Assembly (NCBI GenBank): GCA_016716185.1
Contig: JADJWV010000002.1
Coordinates: forward strand, 1,216,501 to 1,280,500
Direction: 5' to 3'
Origin: Saprospiraceae bacterium
GTDB lineage: Bacteria; Bacteroidota; Bacteroidia; Chitinophagales; Saprospiraceae
Length of the DNA: 64,000 nucleotides
Every line of letters starts with the position of its first letter. Position 1 is the stretch's first letter. Positions 26,264-35,912 of the stretch are shown here, one piece after another. A program made the position numbers and the translations under genes. The notes under the pieces were generated by a model, which was not told the DNA's origin, made no database searches, and worked only from the letters and a program-made list of their open reading frames with translations.

Positions 26264-28471
26264 TTATTTGACCAGGGTCACCGACCCTTTCACTTTCCTT
26301 TTTTGTCCGCAGGCTTCCCATTCTGCCACAAACACATAGGTTGCCGGCGGCATGGGCCGCGATTTAAAAAATCCGTCCCAGGACTGATTTTTTCCTTCAA
26401 ACAACAACTCTCCCCAGCGATTGAAAATCTTGATATAAAAATCAGGATTGAATTCCCTGCCGGGAAACTCATCGTTGATCTGGTCGCCGTTGGGAGAGAA
26501 GACGTTGGGGAATGAACCCTTGGTAAAATCTTTCAAAAATTCAACTTCGGTACTGTGACTAAAAATGCCGCACGCATTGATCAAAGTATAACTATAGATC
26601 CCATTTTTCCTGATCATAATTTCACTTCCGGTTTCGCCTGTACTCCAGACACTTTTTGGATCACCCGATAATAATGTAACTATTTGTCCCTCACATTCAG
26701 TGATCATTTCTGGTAATGGGTTTGGTTTGTATTCAATATTAATTTGCATCTCATCTGAGAATTGCTGACAACCGTTGTCGAAATGGTAAGTATAAACCCC
26801 GGGCGAATCCAAAACAATTGTTTCCAGTTCACCTGTATTCCATTTTACCTGAGGAATATTTATACTAAACCGAAATGGCACATTCTCGCAGAAGCTGGTG
26901 TCTCGCAACACCTGTGGTGGTTCAACGCGGCTCACAAGCTCGACTACAACGGTGTCAAATAATTCCCCACAGGGAGTTGATATTTTTGCCCAAAAAATTC
27001 CGGATGAATTTACTATCAACTGCTTTCCAAAATGTCCATCGCTCCAGGTTGAATTTTGTGAAGCATGGATGGTGTCATTATTACCTTCACAAATTTTAAT
27101 TGAATTTTCTAAAATAAGTTCAGGCTTCTTAAATAATTCTATGTGAATGCTATCAAGAATGGTTTCACATTGATATTCGAGTTTAGCCCAATAGGTACCG
27201 GGTTGAAAAACAGTCAAACTTGAACCAATATGTCCTGTACTCCATAGGGTTTGTGAATTAGGTGCATATAACGTTATTCCTGCAGGATTACATAGGAAGG
27301 TGTCTTTTCCTAAAAAATTTTCGTCAATAGGATTAGTATGACCTCTAATAAATAGCACTGTATTTTGTAATCCAAAATGTCCATATGTGTTAGGTAGCAG
27401 TTGAACATAGGATTCAGTATAGTTGCATTGTAGTCCCGGAACATCAGGATTCAGAATAGCACTTACCAAACTTTTAATCCCACTTGAAACGATGAGCCTC
27501 CCATGAGGATCTCTATTAATGGAGGCAACATAATAATGCGCAGGATATTGAAACAAAGTTCTTTTTACCCGCGAGCTCAGATCAAATTGATAAACTCCCG
27601 ATACTACATAAAAACTTGTATAATAAACGAGTCTGTCACTTGGCGAAAATTCTATGCCGTAATCATGTGTGCCCTCATTGATAATGAATCTATTAGAAAG
27701 TTTCCCGCTCAGTGTGTCAAAATCCATGAGCCATACTCCATTGCCTGAAGCATTCAATCCGGCCGAATAGAGAATTTGAGTTTTCTTATTGTTGACTTTC
27801 ATTTGACCAACTTGTGGTGAGAACTCTTGCCCAAAATAACTGATTACAGGATTACTCGTATGAATACCAAGTTCGTCCAGATAAAAACAGATGATGGTGT
27901 TTTCAAATAATTTTGAAGTTAAAATCCAAAATGCTTTTCCCTGATTTAGTGAAACGGAAGTCAGACGTTCTGAAAACTTACCTGGAATCAGGATGTTTTT
28001 TAAACCAGGAACGACCTTTCCTAAGCCTCCATTTTCACAAAGATCTACAATTGTGTATCGCAGGTTTCCTCGATATTGATCAGAGGTTTCATCTGCTGTC
28101 ATAAATACATAGTACCGCATTGCATCCGATGGATCTTGAACAATCATGGGCCCTTGAGCGCTGGAACCACCATTGCAAACAAGACCATCACCATTGTCCA
28201 TGATAACATGGTTTTTATTATAAATTCTATTTGCGGTTACATAAAACAAGAGGTTGCCAGAACTGTCGGTAAGTGTTGCATTGCTTTCATGATTGGCAAG
28301 GTTAGGATTGTATAAGGGAGTAGGAGGTTCTGTGCTAAAATCAAGTCCGGCTTGCCTCCCAAAATACCAAATTGAAGATTGGATTTGAGAGCAGCTATTT
28401 GAGAGATACCCCAATACGAATATACAAATTGCTAAATTTCTCGAAAGGGTAAACACAATCCGATTAAGCAT
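26264..28471 (-). CDS. T9SS type B-sorted propeller protein (gliding-motility-associated C-terminus)
   Basis: A 735-residue protein with an N-terminal signal peptide (about residues 14-29). Residues about 30-390 form a propeller region related to the proteins at 15338 and 17841 (SIWYFGRQAGLDF, NQGKAFWIL, FSPSDRLVYY). Four Ig-like or 'TLWSTGHIGSSLTV'-type repeats follow, each with a variant of W-S/N-T/D-G (residues about 420-620). The end FPNVFSPNGDQINDEF ... IFNRWGELLFEG ... VKGSVTLVK is the type B sorting domain. Type B cargo is exported by T9SS and held at the surface by a PorP/SprF-type partner. That an apparent paralogue of type A proteins uses a type B tail is notable. Confidence 0.87.
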   Translation of the reverse strand: MLNRIVFTLSRNLAICIFVLGYLSNSCSQIQSSIWYFGRQAGLDFSTEPPTPLYNPNLANHESNATLTDSSGNLLFYVTANRIYNKNHVIMDNGDGLVCNGGSSAQGPMIVQDPSDAMRYYVFMTADETSDQYRGNLRYTIVDLCENGGLGKVVPGLKNILIPGKFSERLTSVSLNQGKAFWILTSKLFENTIICFYLDELGIHTSNPVISYFGQEFSPQVGQMKVNNKKTQILYSAGLNASGNGVWLMDFDTLSGKLSNRFIINEGTHDYGIEFSPSDRLVYYTSFYVVSGVYQFDLSSRVKRTLFQYPAHYYVASINRDPHGRLIVSSGIKSLVSAILNPDVPGLQCNYTESYVQLLPNTYGHFGLQNTVLFIRGHTNPIDENFLGKDTFLCNPAGITLYAPNSQTLWSTGHIGSSLTVFQPGTYWAKLEYQCETILDSIHIELFKKPELILENSIKICEGNNDTIHASQNSTWSDGHFGKQLIVNSSGIFWAKISTPCGELFDTVVVELVSRVEPPQVLRDTSFCENVPFRFSINIPQVKWNTGELETIVLDSPGVYTYHFDNGCQQFSDEMQINIEYKPNPLPEMITECEGQIVTLLSGDPKSVWSTGETGSEIMIRKNGIYSYTLINACGIFSHSTEVEFLKDFTKGSFPNVFSPNGDQINDEFPGREFNPDFYIKIFNRWGELLFEGKNQSWDGFFKSRPMPPATYVFVAEWEACGQKRKVKGSVTLVK

Positions 28472-28658
28472 GACTCTTAAAATTAAGTCGGATTTTGGAG
28501 AAATGAATTAAATAGTCAACTATTTTGCCAAATCATTTTTGATGGTTTGTGAAGCATCTGTATTTTCCTATGCTTTTAGTTAGGATGCATTATTTTTTAG
28601 ACAATGGTGTAAATAACTATTCCACAATATCTTTGCCCCGGACTTTTCTTAAAGCAAC

Positions 28659-29595
28659 ATGAACACCCCCCTCCAATTCTGGGTCTATTTTTCCCTGTTT
28701 ATCCTGGTCATGCTGGCCATAGACCTGGGTATTTTTCACCTGGAAGGCCCATGCGGTGAGCTTTAAGGAATCGCTGCTGTGGACCTTTGTCTGGCTGATC
28801 CTGGCCATGTTGTTTAATACCATTGTGTACTTCTGGAAGGGCCCGGAAAAATCCTTTGAGTTTCTCACCGGATACATCATCGAACTGTCGCTCAGCGTCG
28901 ATAACCTGTTTCTCTTCATCCTGATATTCAAGTACTTTCACGTACCTGTCGAATACCAGCACCGGGTGCTGTTCTGGGGTATTTTGGGGGCACTGGTCAT
29001 GCGGGTTATTTTTATTTTTGCCGGCATCGCCCTGATCACCAAATTCCACTGGATCATCTATGTATTCGGCGGCTTTATCATTTTTACGGGCATCCGCATG
29101 CTGTTCCAAAGCGATCAGGAAGTGCATCCCGAACGGAATGTGGTCATCCAATGGATCAAAAAACTATTTCCGGTCACCAAAGGTTTCTACAAGGATAAAT
29201 TCTTCATCAAAAGGCAGGGCATCCTCATGGCCACACCCCTGTTTATCGTCCTGGTCTTTGTGGAGATGACCGATCTCATTTTTGCGGTCGATTCCATTCC
29301 GGCTATTCTGGCCATCACCACCGACTCGTTTATCGTGTTTACTTCCAACGTCTTTGCCATCCTCGGGCTGCGCTCGCTGTATTTTTCGCTGGCTGGCATG
29401 ATGGGCCTGTTCAGGTATCTGCACATGGGTCTGGCGGCTATACTTATCTTTATCGGATTGAAAATGGTGCTGGCGGATGTTTATAAACTGCCCATCGAAA
29501 TTGCGCTGATGGTGGTGTTGGGGATATTGGCAACGAGTATAATAGCGTCGTTGATGGTGGGGAGGACTCAAAAAGGCTTAAGGCCTAAGGCTTAA
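28659..29595 (+). CDS. TerC/Alx family integral membrane protein, apparent frameshift
   Basis: The long frame from 28756 begins inside the family (SFKESLLWTFVWLILAM). The true N-terminus lies upstream at ATG 28659 and reads MNTPLQFWVYFSLFILVMLA, then LGIFHLEG, after which the frame is lost. Removing one C from CCC (28748-28750) joins LEGHAVSFKESLLWT, the standard TerC sequence, and gives 311 residues. The key acidic segments are present: ELSLSVDNLFLF and VEMTDLIFAVDSIPA, whose Asp/Glu residues are thought to bind metal ions. Alx-type members export manganese and TerC members are linked to tellurite tolerance. About nine membrane helices. The gene is monocistronic by appearance. Confidence 0.9.
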
Positions 29596-29792
29596 GGCTT
29601 AAGGCAGAACGCTTAAGGCCTAAGGCAAAAGGCTTAAGGCAGAAGGCTTAAGGCAAAAGGCTTAAGGCAGAAGGCTTAAGGCAGAAGGGGAAAAGGGGAA
29701 AAGATTTAAAGAGTAAATGCAAGTAAGTAGAGAATACATAATAGCCTAAAAGTCGAAAAGTCAAAAAGTCTAAAAGTCGAAATGTCTAAATA
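29580..29792. repeat. Word arrays AAGGCTTAAGGC and AAAAGTC
   Basis: From the last codons of the TerC gene to about 29690 the word GGCTTAAGGC(AGAA) repeats about nine times. At 29740-29790 AGTCGAAAAGTCAAAAAGTC words follow, the reverse complement of the GACTTTTT array at 7.9 kb. The TerC stop codon lies inside the array. Confidence 0.8.
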
Positions 29793-30745
29793 ATGATGAA
29801 ATTGAACAAGGTTTTTTTGATTGGAGCTATATTATTGTTTGGTATCCAGGTTTTCGGGCAGCTTTCAGAACAACATTATAAAGTATATCAGGCCAGAACC
29901 GGAAGGGAAGTGAGTTTACAGGAACTCGCTGCAGATATGAAGAATTACGATGTGCTATTGTTTGGGGAGGAACACAATGATTCCGTGGCGCATCATCTGG
30001 AGCACAGGATACTGGAACTGCTTTTCCAGGAATACAAAAACAATCTGGCACTTTCACTGGAAATGTTTGAAAGGGATGTGCAGCTGGTGATGAACGAATA
30101 TCTGAGCGGAAGTATTCGCGAAAAAATTTTACAAAAGATGCGCGCGCCTGGAAAAACTACAAGGATTACAAACCCATGGTCGAATTTGCCAAAGCCCATA
30201 AACTCGATGTGGTTTGTGCCAACGCGCCGGGTCGTTATACTAACCTTGCAGGAAGAAAAGGCCAAAAAGCATTAATGGATTTGCCCAAGGAATCAAAAAA
30301 GTATTTCGCTCCTTTGCCCTATGATACCGCTTCCGGAAAATATTACGAAAAATTGATGAACCTGACTTCACACGGCCCGGCTCCCGCTCCCGATTCTACA
30401 AAGAAAGATTCAAGTCAGAAAATTGTACCGCCCGCGATGAATATGGGTGGATTTAGTTTGATTATGGGGCAGTCGCTGTGGGATGCGACCATGGCCTACT
30501 CCATATCCCAATACCTTAAGAAAAACAAGAGCAAAAAAGTGATGCATGTCAATGGGCGTTTCCACAGCGATGAAAGATTTGCAGTGGTCACGCAACTCAA
30601 CAAATACAATCCGAAATTGAAATCCCTCGTCATCTCCACCGGTCCCGACGATTCTTTTCCGAATGTGGATTGGAGTCAGTTTAAACATTTGGGAGACTAT
30701 GTCATCATTACGGATCCGGAAGTGCCGAGAACGTATGGGGAATAG
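29793..30745 (+). CDS. ChaN-like heme-binding/haem-cofactor-binding protein, apparent frameshift
   Basis: A protein of about 317 residues after correction, with a signal peptide (KVFLIGAILLFGIQVFGQ). The early motif DVLLFGEEHNDSVAHHLEHR is the signature of the ChaN/Cofac_haem_bdg family (outer-surface iron-related lipoproteins and the related EreA-like/TraB fold), with the GEEHND loop. The frame is lost at ILQKM and resumes as ARAWKNYKDYKPMVEFAKAH. Adding one G at about 30137 gives LQKDARAWKNYKDY. The C-terminal part retains HVNGRFHSDERFAVV, the second conserved His motif of the family. It is probably an exported protein in heme or iron handling. No ATG-proximal Cys is seen, so it may not be a lipoprotein. 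Confidence 0.8.
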
Positions 30746-31020
30746 TTGGCAGTTGGCAGTTGGCAGTTTGCAGTTGGCAGTTAGCAGTTGGCAGTTTGCA
30801 GTTAGCAGTTGGCAGTTAGCAGTTGGCAGTTGGCAGTTAGCAGTTAGCAGTTGGCAGTTAGCAGTTGGCAGTTAGCAGTTGGCAGTTAGCAGTTGGCAGT
30901 TAGCAGTTGGCAGTTAGCAGTTGGCAGTTGTTGGTTGTTAGAAGTTAGTTGTTAGTTGATAGTTGTTAGTAATTGGTTATTATTAGTAATTAGTTATTAG
31001 TTATTAAGGTTTTTCCTGAT
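30745..31020. repeat. GGCAGTT/AGCAGTT 7-mer array
   Basis: About 25 copies of the 7-mer (G/A)GCAGTT run from 30747 to about 30930, then decay into TTGTTGGTTGTTAG and TTAGTTATTAG words. The tail is the reverse complement in style of the CCAACAACCAAC array at 40 kb. The open frame through the array (GSWQLAVSS repeats) is an artefact of the word length. Confidence 0.88.
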
Positions 31021-31232
31021 TCTTGACACAAAGTCACCAAAACTCATGGGAGTACCGGGAATTTTGCTGACAAGATGAGCAGCACTGATCATTAATAAGT
31101 TAAATTGAAAAAGGCCGGGTTAATTCTTTTTTGATACGGGCCTTAGTCTGGAGTAGTTCATTACTGACATCAAGCAGCGAAATGGTCCTGAGTGGACTCA
31201 TTATATATGGAATCGATTCTATAATTTTGGTT

Positions 31233-33474
31233 ATGCAACAAAAGTCATTGTGCTTTTATTATTTGATCTTGATCGTAACAGCGCTGTATATTACCCCATG
31301 CCGTAGCCAGAATTGTCCCAACATGTCAACTCTTTGCTTTGAAGTGCCACTTACCTGTGGGGCCAATAACCTTGACAATTCTACTTGCTCTTTTGTATAT
31401 CCATATCAATATTCGGGGGATCGATGCAATGAGCATTGTTCAAATTCCTCTGGTAATCAGGTGCATTATGCATTTGTTACCAATGGAAGCCCATTCACAA
31501 TAATAATCAACTATGCAAATTGTATCAATATAGGCTATGCAGACAAGTTGGGTATAGATTTCGGAATAAGTACCGAATGCTGTGGCGGTACTACGGTATC
31601 CTGTCACAAATTAAGACCACCCACATATCAAACGAGTTTTACTGTTACCGGAGCAGTCCCTTGTAAGATTTATTGGATTGACATCTCCTGGATACTATGG
31701 TTCAATTTGCGATTATACTATAAATGTTACGGGTGGTCAAGCTCCGGTTCCATTGGTATTGAAAAATATAAATAACGATCCGGATAATATCGTTGATGTA
31801 CCACAAGGAGCCTGTGCATTTAAATTTACCGTAGAACCCCGGGACGAACCTTGTGAAGGTTATTATGAATGGACATTTAAGGGAAGCCCATTAAACGATC
31901 ACGACCGGGAAGTCAGACTTGATTTTCCATTGGAAGGGGATTTTGAATTGTGTGTTAAAGGCTATGTAGGAATTCCCGGATTTCATTGCGGAGAATCCGA
32001 TGAGACCTGCACGACGATTCGCGTAACCCGGGATCAAGTCTATGGCCCGCCCCGTATTTTATGTAATGAATCGGCGGGATATAGATGGCACCAACAAAAA
32101 ATAAACACCAGTGGGATATACCAACAGGTATTCTATGATCTCTGCCATGTATACGACAGTATCGTTGAGTTTATAATATTACCGAAACCTGAATCAGGCA
32201 TCATCAACTATGTTTCCTGTTCTAAAAGTGAACCTTATTTGGATCCCATCCAAAAATTATATTATCGCCAGTGCACCCATAATAAAAAAATAATTATTCC
32301 TAAGTCAACCGAAGATTATGCATGCGACAGCAGTTATATACTCAATGTCGCTTTCATTGAACTGGAAAATACCTTTCATTTGAAATGCAAAAATGGCAAT
32401 GTCTACATGACTGCAGATGTGGTGAATTATACAGACACCTGCGGAGTAGATATTCAGATGAATTTTAGTTATGCCTGGTTTGAAAAAATAAATAATGGCC
32501 TTGAATTTATCGGCAACGGGAGTGAATTGAAAATTTTGAAAAAAGGAAATTATCAATTGCATGTGTTGACACAATACCAATTGGGTACAGAATTTGGTTC
32601 CTGTACTCGTACATTTGATGAAGACATCGATGAAGATACTTATTTGACGAATCCTACAACCGGCTCACTCATTGGCAAAGCACAAGTGTGTAAAGCAGAC
32701 ATAGAATGTTATTCAGTCTTGGATTTGGTCAAAAATCCCTATGCATTTACATGGAGTGTAAATGAAGGAACCATCATTACACCCATGCCGGATACCTCCA
32801 AAAATGTTTGCGTGCAATGGGATAAAAACAGCACGGCCACCCATGGCCGTATTTGTGCAACCTATTCTGATTCCTGCTTCAGCAATATACAAGCCTGCCT
32901 GGATGTTGAATTTGGAAAATCCCAAAAAAATGTAGCGGGCCCGGATCAGCAATGGGGTGGAGTATTGGGTGCTAAAATGAATGCCCAAGGAAAAAAGGGG
33001 CTCTGGACCTATGAAGGCGGACCCGGCAATGCTTATTTTACAGATCCCACAGATCCAAAAACAAGAGTCAAGGTATCGCGTTTTGGGAGCTACACATTCA
33101 AATGGACAACCAACGAAGGAGATTGTGAGGTTTACGGATTTATGACCATCAATTTTTATATTGAGTTTCCGCAACACGAAGGAGAATATTACAAACCGTT
33201 TTACAATCTCGAAAATAAAGAACATCCCCTTAAAAACATCAAGGTCAATTACCTGAACAAACAGCTCATATTTTCCGTAGAACTTCCCAAGGGATCGAAT
33301 TTCAGTTACGCTGTTTTTAACATGCAAGGACAGCTTATGGAGGAAGGCGATATCGTCAATGCGGAAAATAAAATTACAGAGCATTTGAGCTCCGGTTTAA
33401 GCCCTGGGATTTACTTTATTGTGATTGGGAATGGATCGTTGACTGCAGTGGAGAAGATATGGGTTCATGAATAA
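31233..33474 (+). CDS. Large T9SS type A-sorted cysteine-rich surface protein, apparent frameshift
   Basis: The signal peptide at the start (QQKSLCFYYLILIVTALYIT) and a Cys-rich N-terminal domain (CPNMSTLCFEVPLTCG ... STECCGGTTVSCHK) lie in one frame. From about 31672 the protein continues in another frame as FIGLTSPGYYGSICDYTINV to the end. Removing one base near 31668 joins them into about 746 residues. The long body has PKD/Ig-like features (CEGYYEWTFKGS; FTWSVNEGTII; GPDQQWGG ... GKKGLWTYEGG) and about 25 Cys. The C-terminus FNMQGQLMEEGDIV ... LSPGIYFIVIGNGS ... EKIWVHE is a type A sorting domain. It is surface-exposed by inference; the ligand is unknown. Confidence 0.75.
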
Positions 33475-33599
33475 ACGATAATGAAATTGTCCTTAGGTCA
33501 ACCATGAAGTATACTCGTTTTGTATTTTATAATTCTTCTGCAAAGCTCATTCATCACGGTAATCTATTGCGGAGTAATCTGGAATAGCACTTTAACCAT

Positions 33600-33740
33600 A
33601 TGTCAGATTTAAGTGAAGTACAAAATGCAGCGGAAAATGTAAACGATGTGAGGCTACAAATTGGTGCGTTAACCAAGGCAAACAATGTAAATGCGATTGG
33701 TCAGCACCACCACCCCAGAGTATTATTGATGGTCATCTAG
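33600..33740 (+). CDS. Possible small ORF or gene fragment
   Basis: A 46-codon frame (MSDLSEVQNAAENVND ... IGQHHHPRVLLMVI) in the gap between two genes. Amino-acid use looks protein-like with a helical, acidic start, but I recognise no family. It could be the tail of a lost gene. Confidence 0.25.
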   Translation: MSDLSEVQNAAENVNDVRLQIGALTKANNVNAIGQHHHPRVLLMVI

Positions 33741-33750
33741 ATTTTTTCGA

Positions 33751-34355
33751 ATGAACACGGTTGTGATACAAGTATTGATTTTTATTTATAATACAATGAT
33801 ACCGGGAGGTATGCCTCCACCTCCTGGTACTTTTTCCTTAAATGACTCACTTTTTATTGATAAAACGCTTGTAAGTATTGAGGATTATTCAGAGTTTCTC
33901 TATAGTATTAAAGCATTTAATTTCAAAGAGATAGATATAAATAAATGTTTCCCCGATTCTAATATTTATTATAAAGGAACTAGATATTTAGAGACTAAGG
34001 ACTATAAAAGGGTATGGCCCATTTTGAATTTAACCGAGAATCAGATGCAAGCGTATTGTAAATGGCGAAGTTGGGCTGTTACATATTGGAAAAATAATCC
34101 TTCGGCACGATCTTGTTCACATCCTTACTGGGAGGCGTTGGATACGCTCGATTCTGGTCATCAATTAGTAGTAGAATACTCCTTACCAGATAGTTTATTG
34201 CTATCTTCAATTAAATTAGTAAATAAAAATTTTATACCAGAAAGAGGGCAAGATATTAATTCGAAAACCAGAAAAAGATCATAAATAAGTTTAAGTCTGA
34301 AGCAGTTTATGGATTTCGTTGCATTGCAAAATATAAGCCAGTTATTAATTATTAA
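33751..34355 (+). CDS. Small formylglycine-generating-enzyme-like (SUMF1/FGE) protein, apparent frameshift
   Basis: A hydrophobic N-terminus (VVIQVLIFIYNTM) is followed by LFIDKTLVSIEDYSEFLYSI and then RVWPILNLTENQMQAYCKWR. These match the opening of FGE-sulfatase folds ('V(T/S)..(D/Q)Y..F' and 'P...(V/L)....A.(A)YC.W'). The frame stops at 34284, but one base away the sequence goes on as FKSEAVYGFRCIAKYKPVIN, the typical FGE C-terminus (GFRC). Extending the A5 run at 34272-34276 to A6 joins both parts into 201 residues. This is short for an FGE domain and the middle, including the usual active Cys/Ca region, is reduced, so it is more likely a non-catalytic relative. The call is moderate. Confidence 0.55.
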
Positions 34356-34733
34356 TTATCCCAATCGCTGCATTAGAATTGAAAATATACTATATGCATA
34401 ATGGTTAAGGCATAATGATCATACCTTACGCCTTCAGCCTTACGCCTTCAGCCTTAGGCCTTCAGCCTTAGACCTTCAGCCTTAGAATTCAGCCTTTAAG
34501 CGAAGAACCTGGATTCCATTGCATGAATTGGGATTATTAGTTATTAGATATTAGTCAGAAAGATGTTATCTTTATGGTAACTAATCGCATCCAGAATCCT
34601 TAAATGGATGCCAACCGAGTCGGGAGACCGCGGTGGCAAATTGATGTGGACACGGAATGTCAAAATAAAGTGCATGTCCCCGAATCATTTTTCTTGATGC
34701 CTTGAATTGATTTATTCATTTAAATCTATACGT
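34356..34733. repeat. Intergenic region with CCTTACGCCTTCAG-type array
   Basis: At about 34425-34495 a word of about 16 bp, (T/A)CGCCTTCAGCCTTA, repeats four to five times. At 34618-34640 GAGTCGGGAGACCGCGGTGGCA looks like a scrambled REP-A fragment. No gene is seen; the start of the next gene at 34734 follows an AT-rich leader. Confidence 0.5.
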
Positions 34734-35180
34734 ATGGGCAAAATTTCAGTTGAGCGCGTCCTTCCACTTTTAATAGGTCAACCTGCTCCGGGGGTATTGG
34801 GGCTGTTGAGAAAAATAATTGTATTGCAATACAAAATGGATCATCCCGAAGAACAAAGTTTTTATTTTCAAATGGCTCTGAAATCGCATGAAGGCTATTT
34901 AAGGGAAATGAAAATCCGGTATTCCCAAATTTCGGATGACGTGAATACCCGAGATACCGATGACTTGATAAAGTCTATAACCGAACTTGAGGCCGACATC
35001 CAAAAACTTTTGAACAGAGAATTTTTATCGTTTTGCACCAGGGCAGGCATTGGATGGAAGCGGAGCGAGCTCAACTATCAAAAAGAGTTGTTGCGCATGA
35101 AAACGCAATTTGGGGTGCTTAAACCCCTGGATGAAATTTTAGAAGACGAAAAATATTTAATGAAAATATTTGCTGTTTGA
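34734..35180 (+). CDS. Conserved-looking hypothetical helical protein
   Basis: A soluble protein of 148 residues with no signal peptide. It is rich in charged helical segments (HEGYLREMKIRYSQISDD, DLIKSITELEADIQKLLNRE) with coiled-coil character in the middle, and a short N-terminal hydrophobic part (PLLIGQPAPGVLGLLRKIIV). No family is recognised. The ATG at 34734 is preferred to the upstream TTG. It is the first of three plus-strand genes (34734, 35328, 35913) that end with an N-formylglutamate-amidohydrolase-like protein. Gaps of 147 and 72 bp leave a shared transcript possible. Confidence 0.6.
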   Translation: MGKISVERVLPLLIGQPAPGVLGLLRKIIVLQYKMDHPEEQSFYFQMALKSHEGYLREMKIRYSQISDDVNTRDTDDLIKSITELEADIQKLLNREFLSFCTRAGIGWKRSELNYQKELLRMKTQFGVLKPLDEILEDEKYLMKIFAV

Positions 35181-35327
35181 TCGGTTACGGTTTTACTTTT
35201 GATAAAGTGGTCATGATAAAATTTTGGACAATGCAATTTATAACCCGTAATCATTTTGTTATGATATATGCGTCATGCATTTCAGATCCGTCAATTCACT
35301 TCTTGAACCCGTAAATATTTCGCATCT

Positions 35328-35840
35328 ATGAATGTCACAGCTAAGGATATTCTTTCGATTCCAGCATTTAAAATGGTGTTCGAACTGAAAAAATTTGAAC
35401 ACCGCCTTGCGCATTTTGTGGAATGGACCAATAAAGGTGGGCAATTATCAGCTTCACACGTCATCAAGCTCTTACTTCAGGAGTATCTGAAATACAGAGG
35501 GATTAGCATGGGGCGCCGGACAGTATGTTATGATTTCGCCTGGGCAGTCCTGGAAATATCTCCGGAACTTTGGAGCAACGATGAAAAACAATCTGGATTT
35601 TGCATCATGGGTGATCACTTGACTGATTATTTTCCGGATTATATAGAATCTCCTGATGATGATGTTGCGATTCTGAATGTTGGGGAGTATGTATCCGGGG
35701 CATTCAATATTTTAGATGAGGATATAGATCAAGATGATTTGAGAGCAGCATTCAGCTATGCTATGTATGTTTTTATGAATAGCCAGGATTGGGATGATTT
35801 GGACAGTATTGAAGTATGTTTGGAAGAAAACGATGCGTAA
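35328..35840 (+). CDS. Hypothetical acidic protein
   Basis: A 170-residue soluble protein. The first half is basic and helical (MVFELKKFEHRLAHFVEW ... IKLLLQEYLKYRG). The second half is very acidic with DDDVAIL, DEDIDQDDLRAAF and DWDDLDSIEVCLEENDA. The pattern suggests a protein-interaction or DNA-mimic-like surface, but this is only composition. I recognise no family. It lies between another unknown gene and the N-formylglutamate-amidohydrolase-like gene on the same strand. Confidence 0.6.
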   Translation: MNVTAKDILSIPAFKMVFELKKFEHRLAHFVEWTNKGGQLSASHVIKLLLQEYLKYRGISMGRRTVCYDFAWAVLEISPELWSNDEKQSGFCIMGDHLTDYFPDYIESPDDDVAILNVGEYVSGAFNILDEDIDQDDLRAAFSYAMYVFMNSQDWDDLDSIEVCLEENDA

Positions 35841-35912
35841 TAAGTAAAATGCAAGTTGCCATGTATAAGTATGATTACATTTTTTTATATCAACTATTTG
35901 TAATATGGGAAA

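Noticed and set aside
30663..30875. 70-aa ORF rich in WQLAVSS
   Set aside because: It arises from the GGCAGTT array and begins inside the ChaN-like gene.
34618..34640. Additional REP-A copy
   Set aside because: Parts of both arms are present but in scrambled order and do not form the stem; too degenerate to call.
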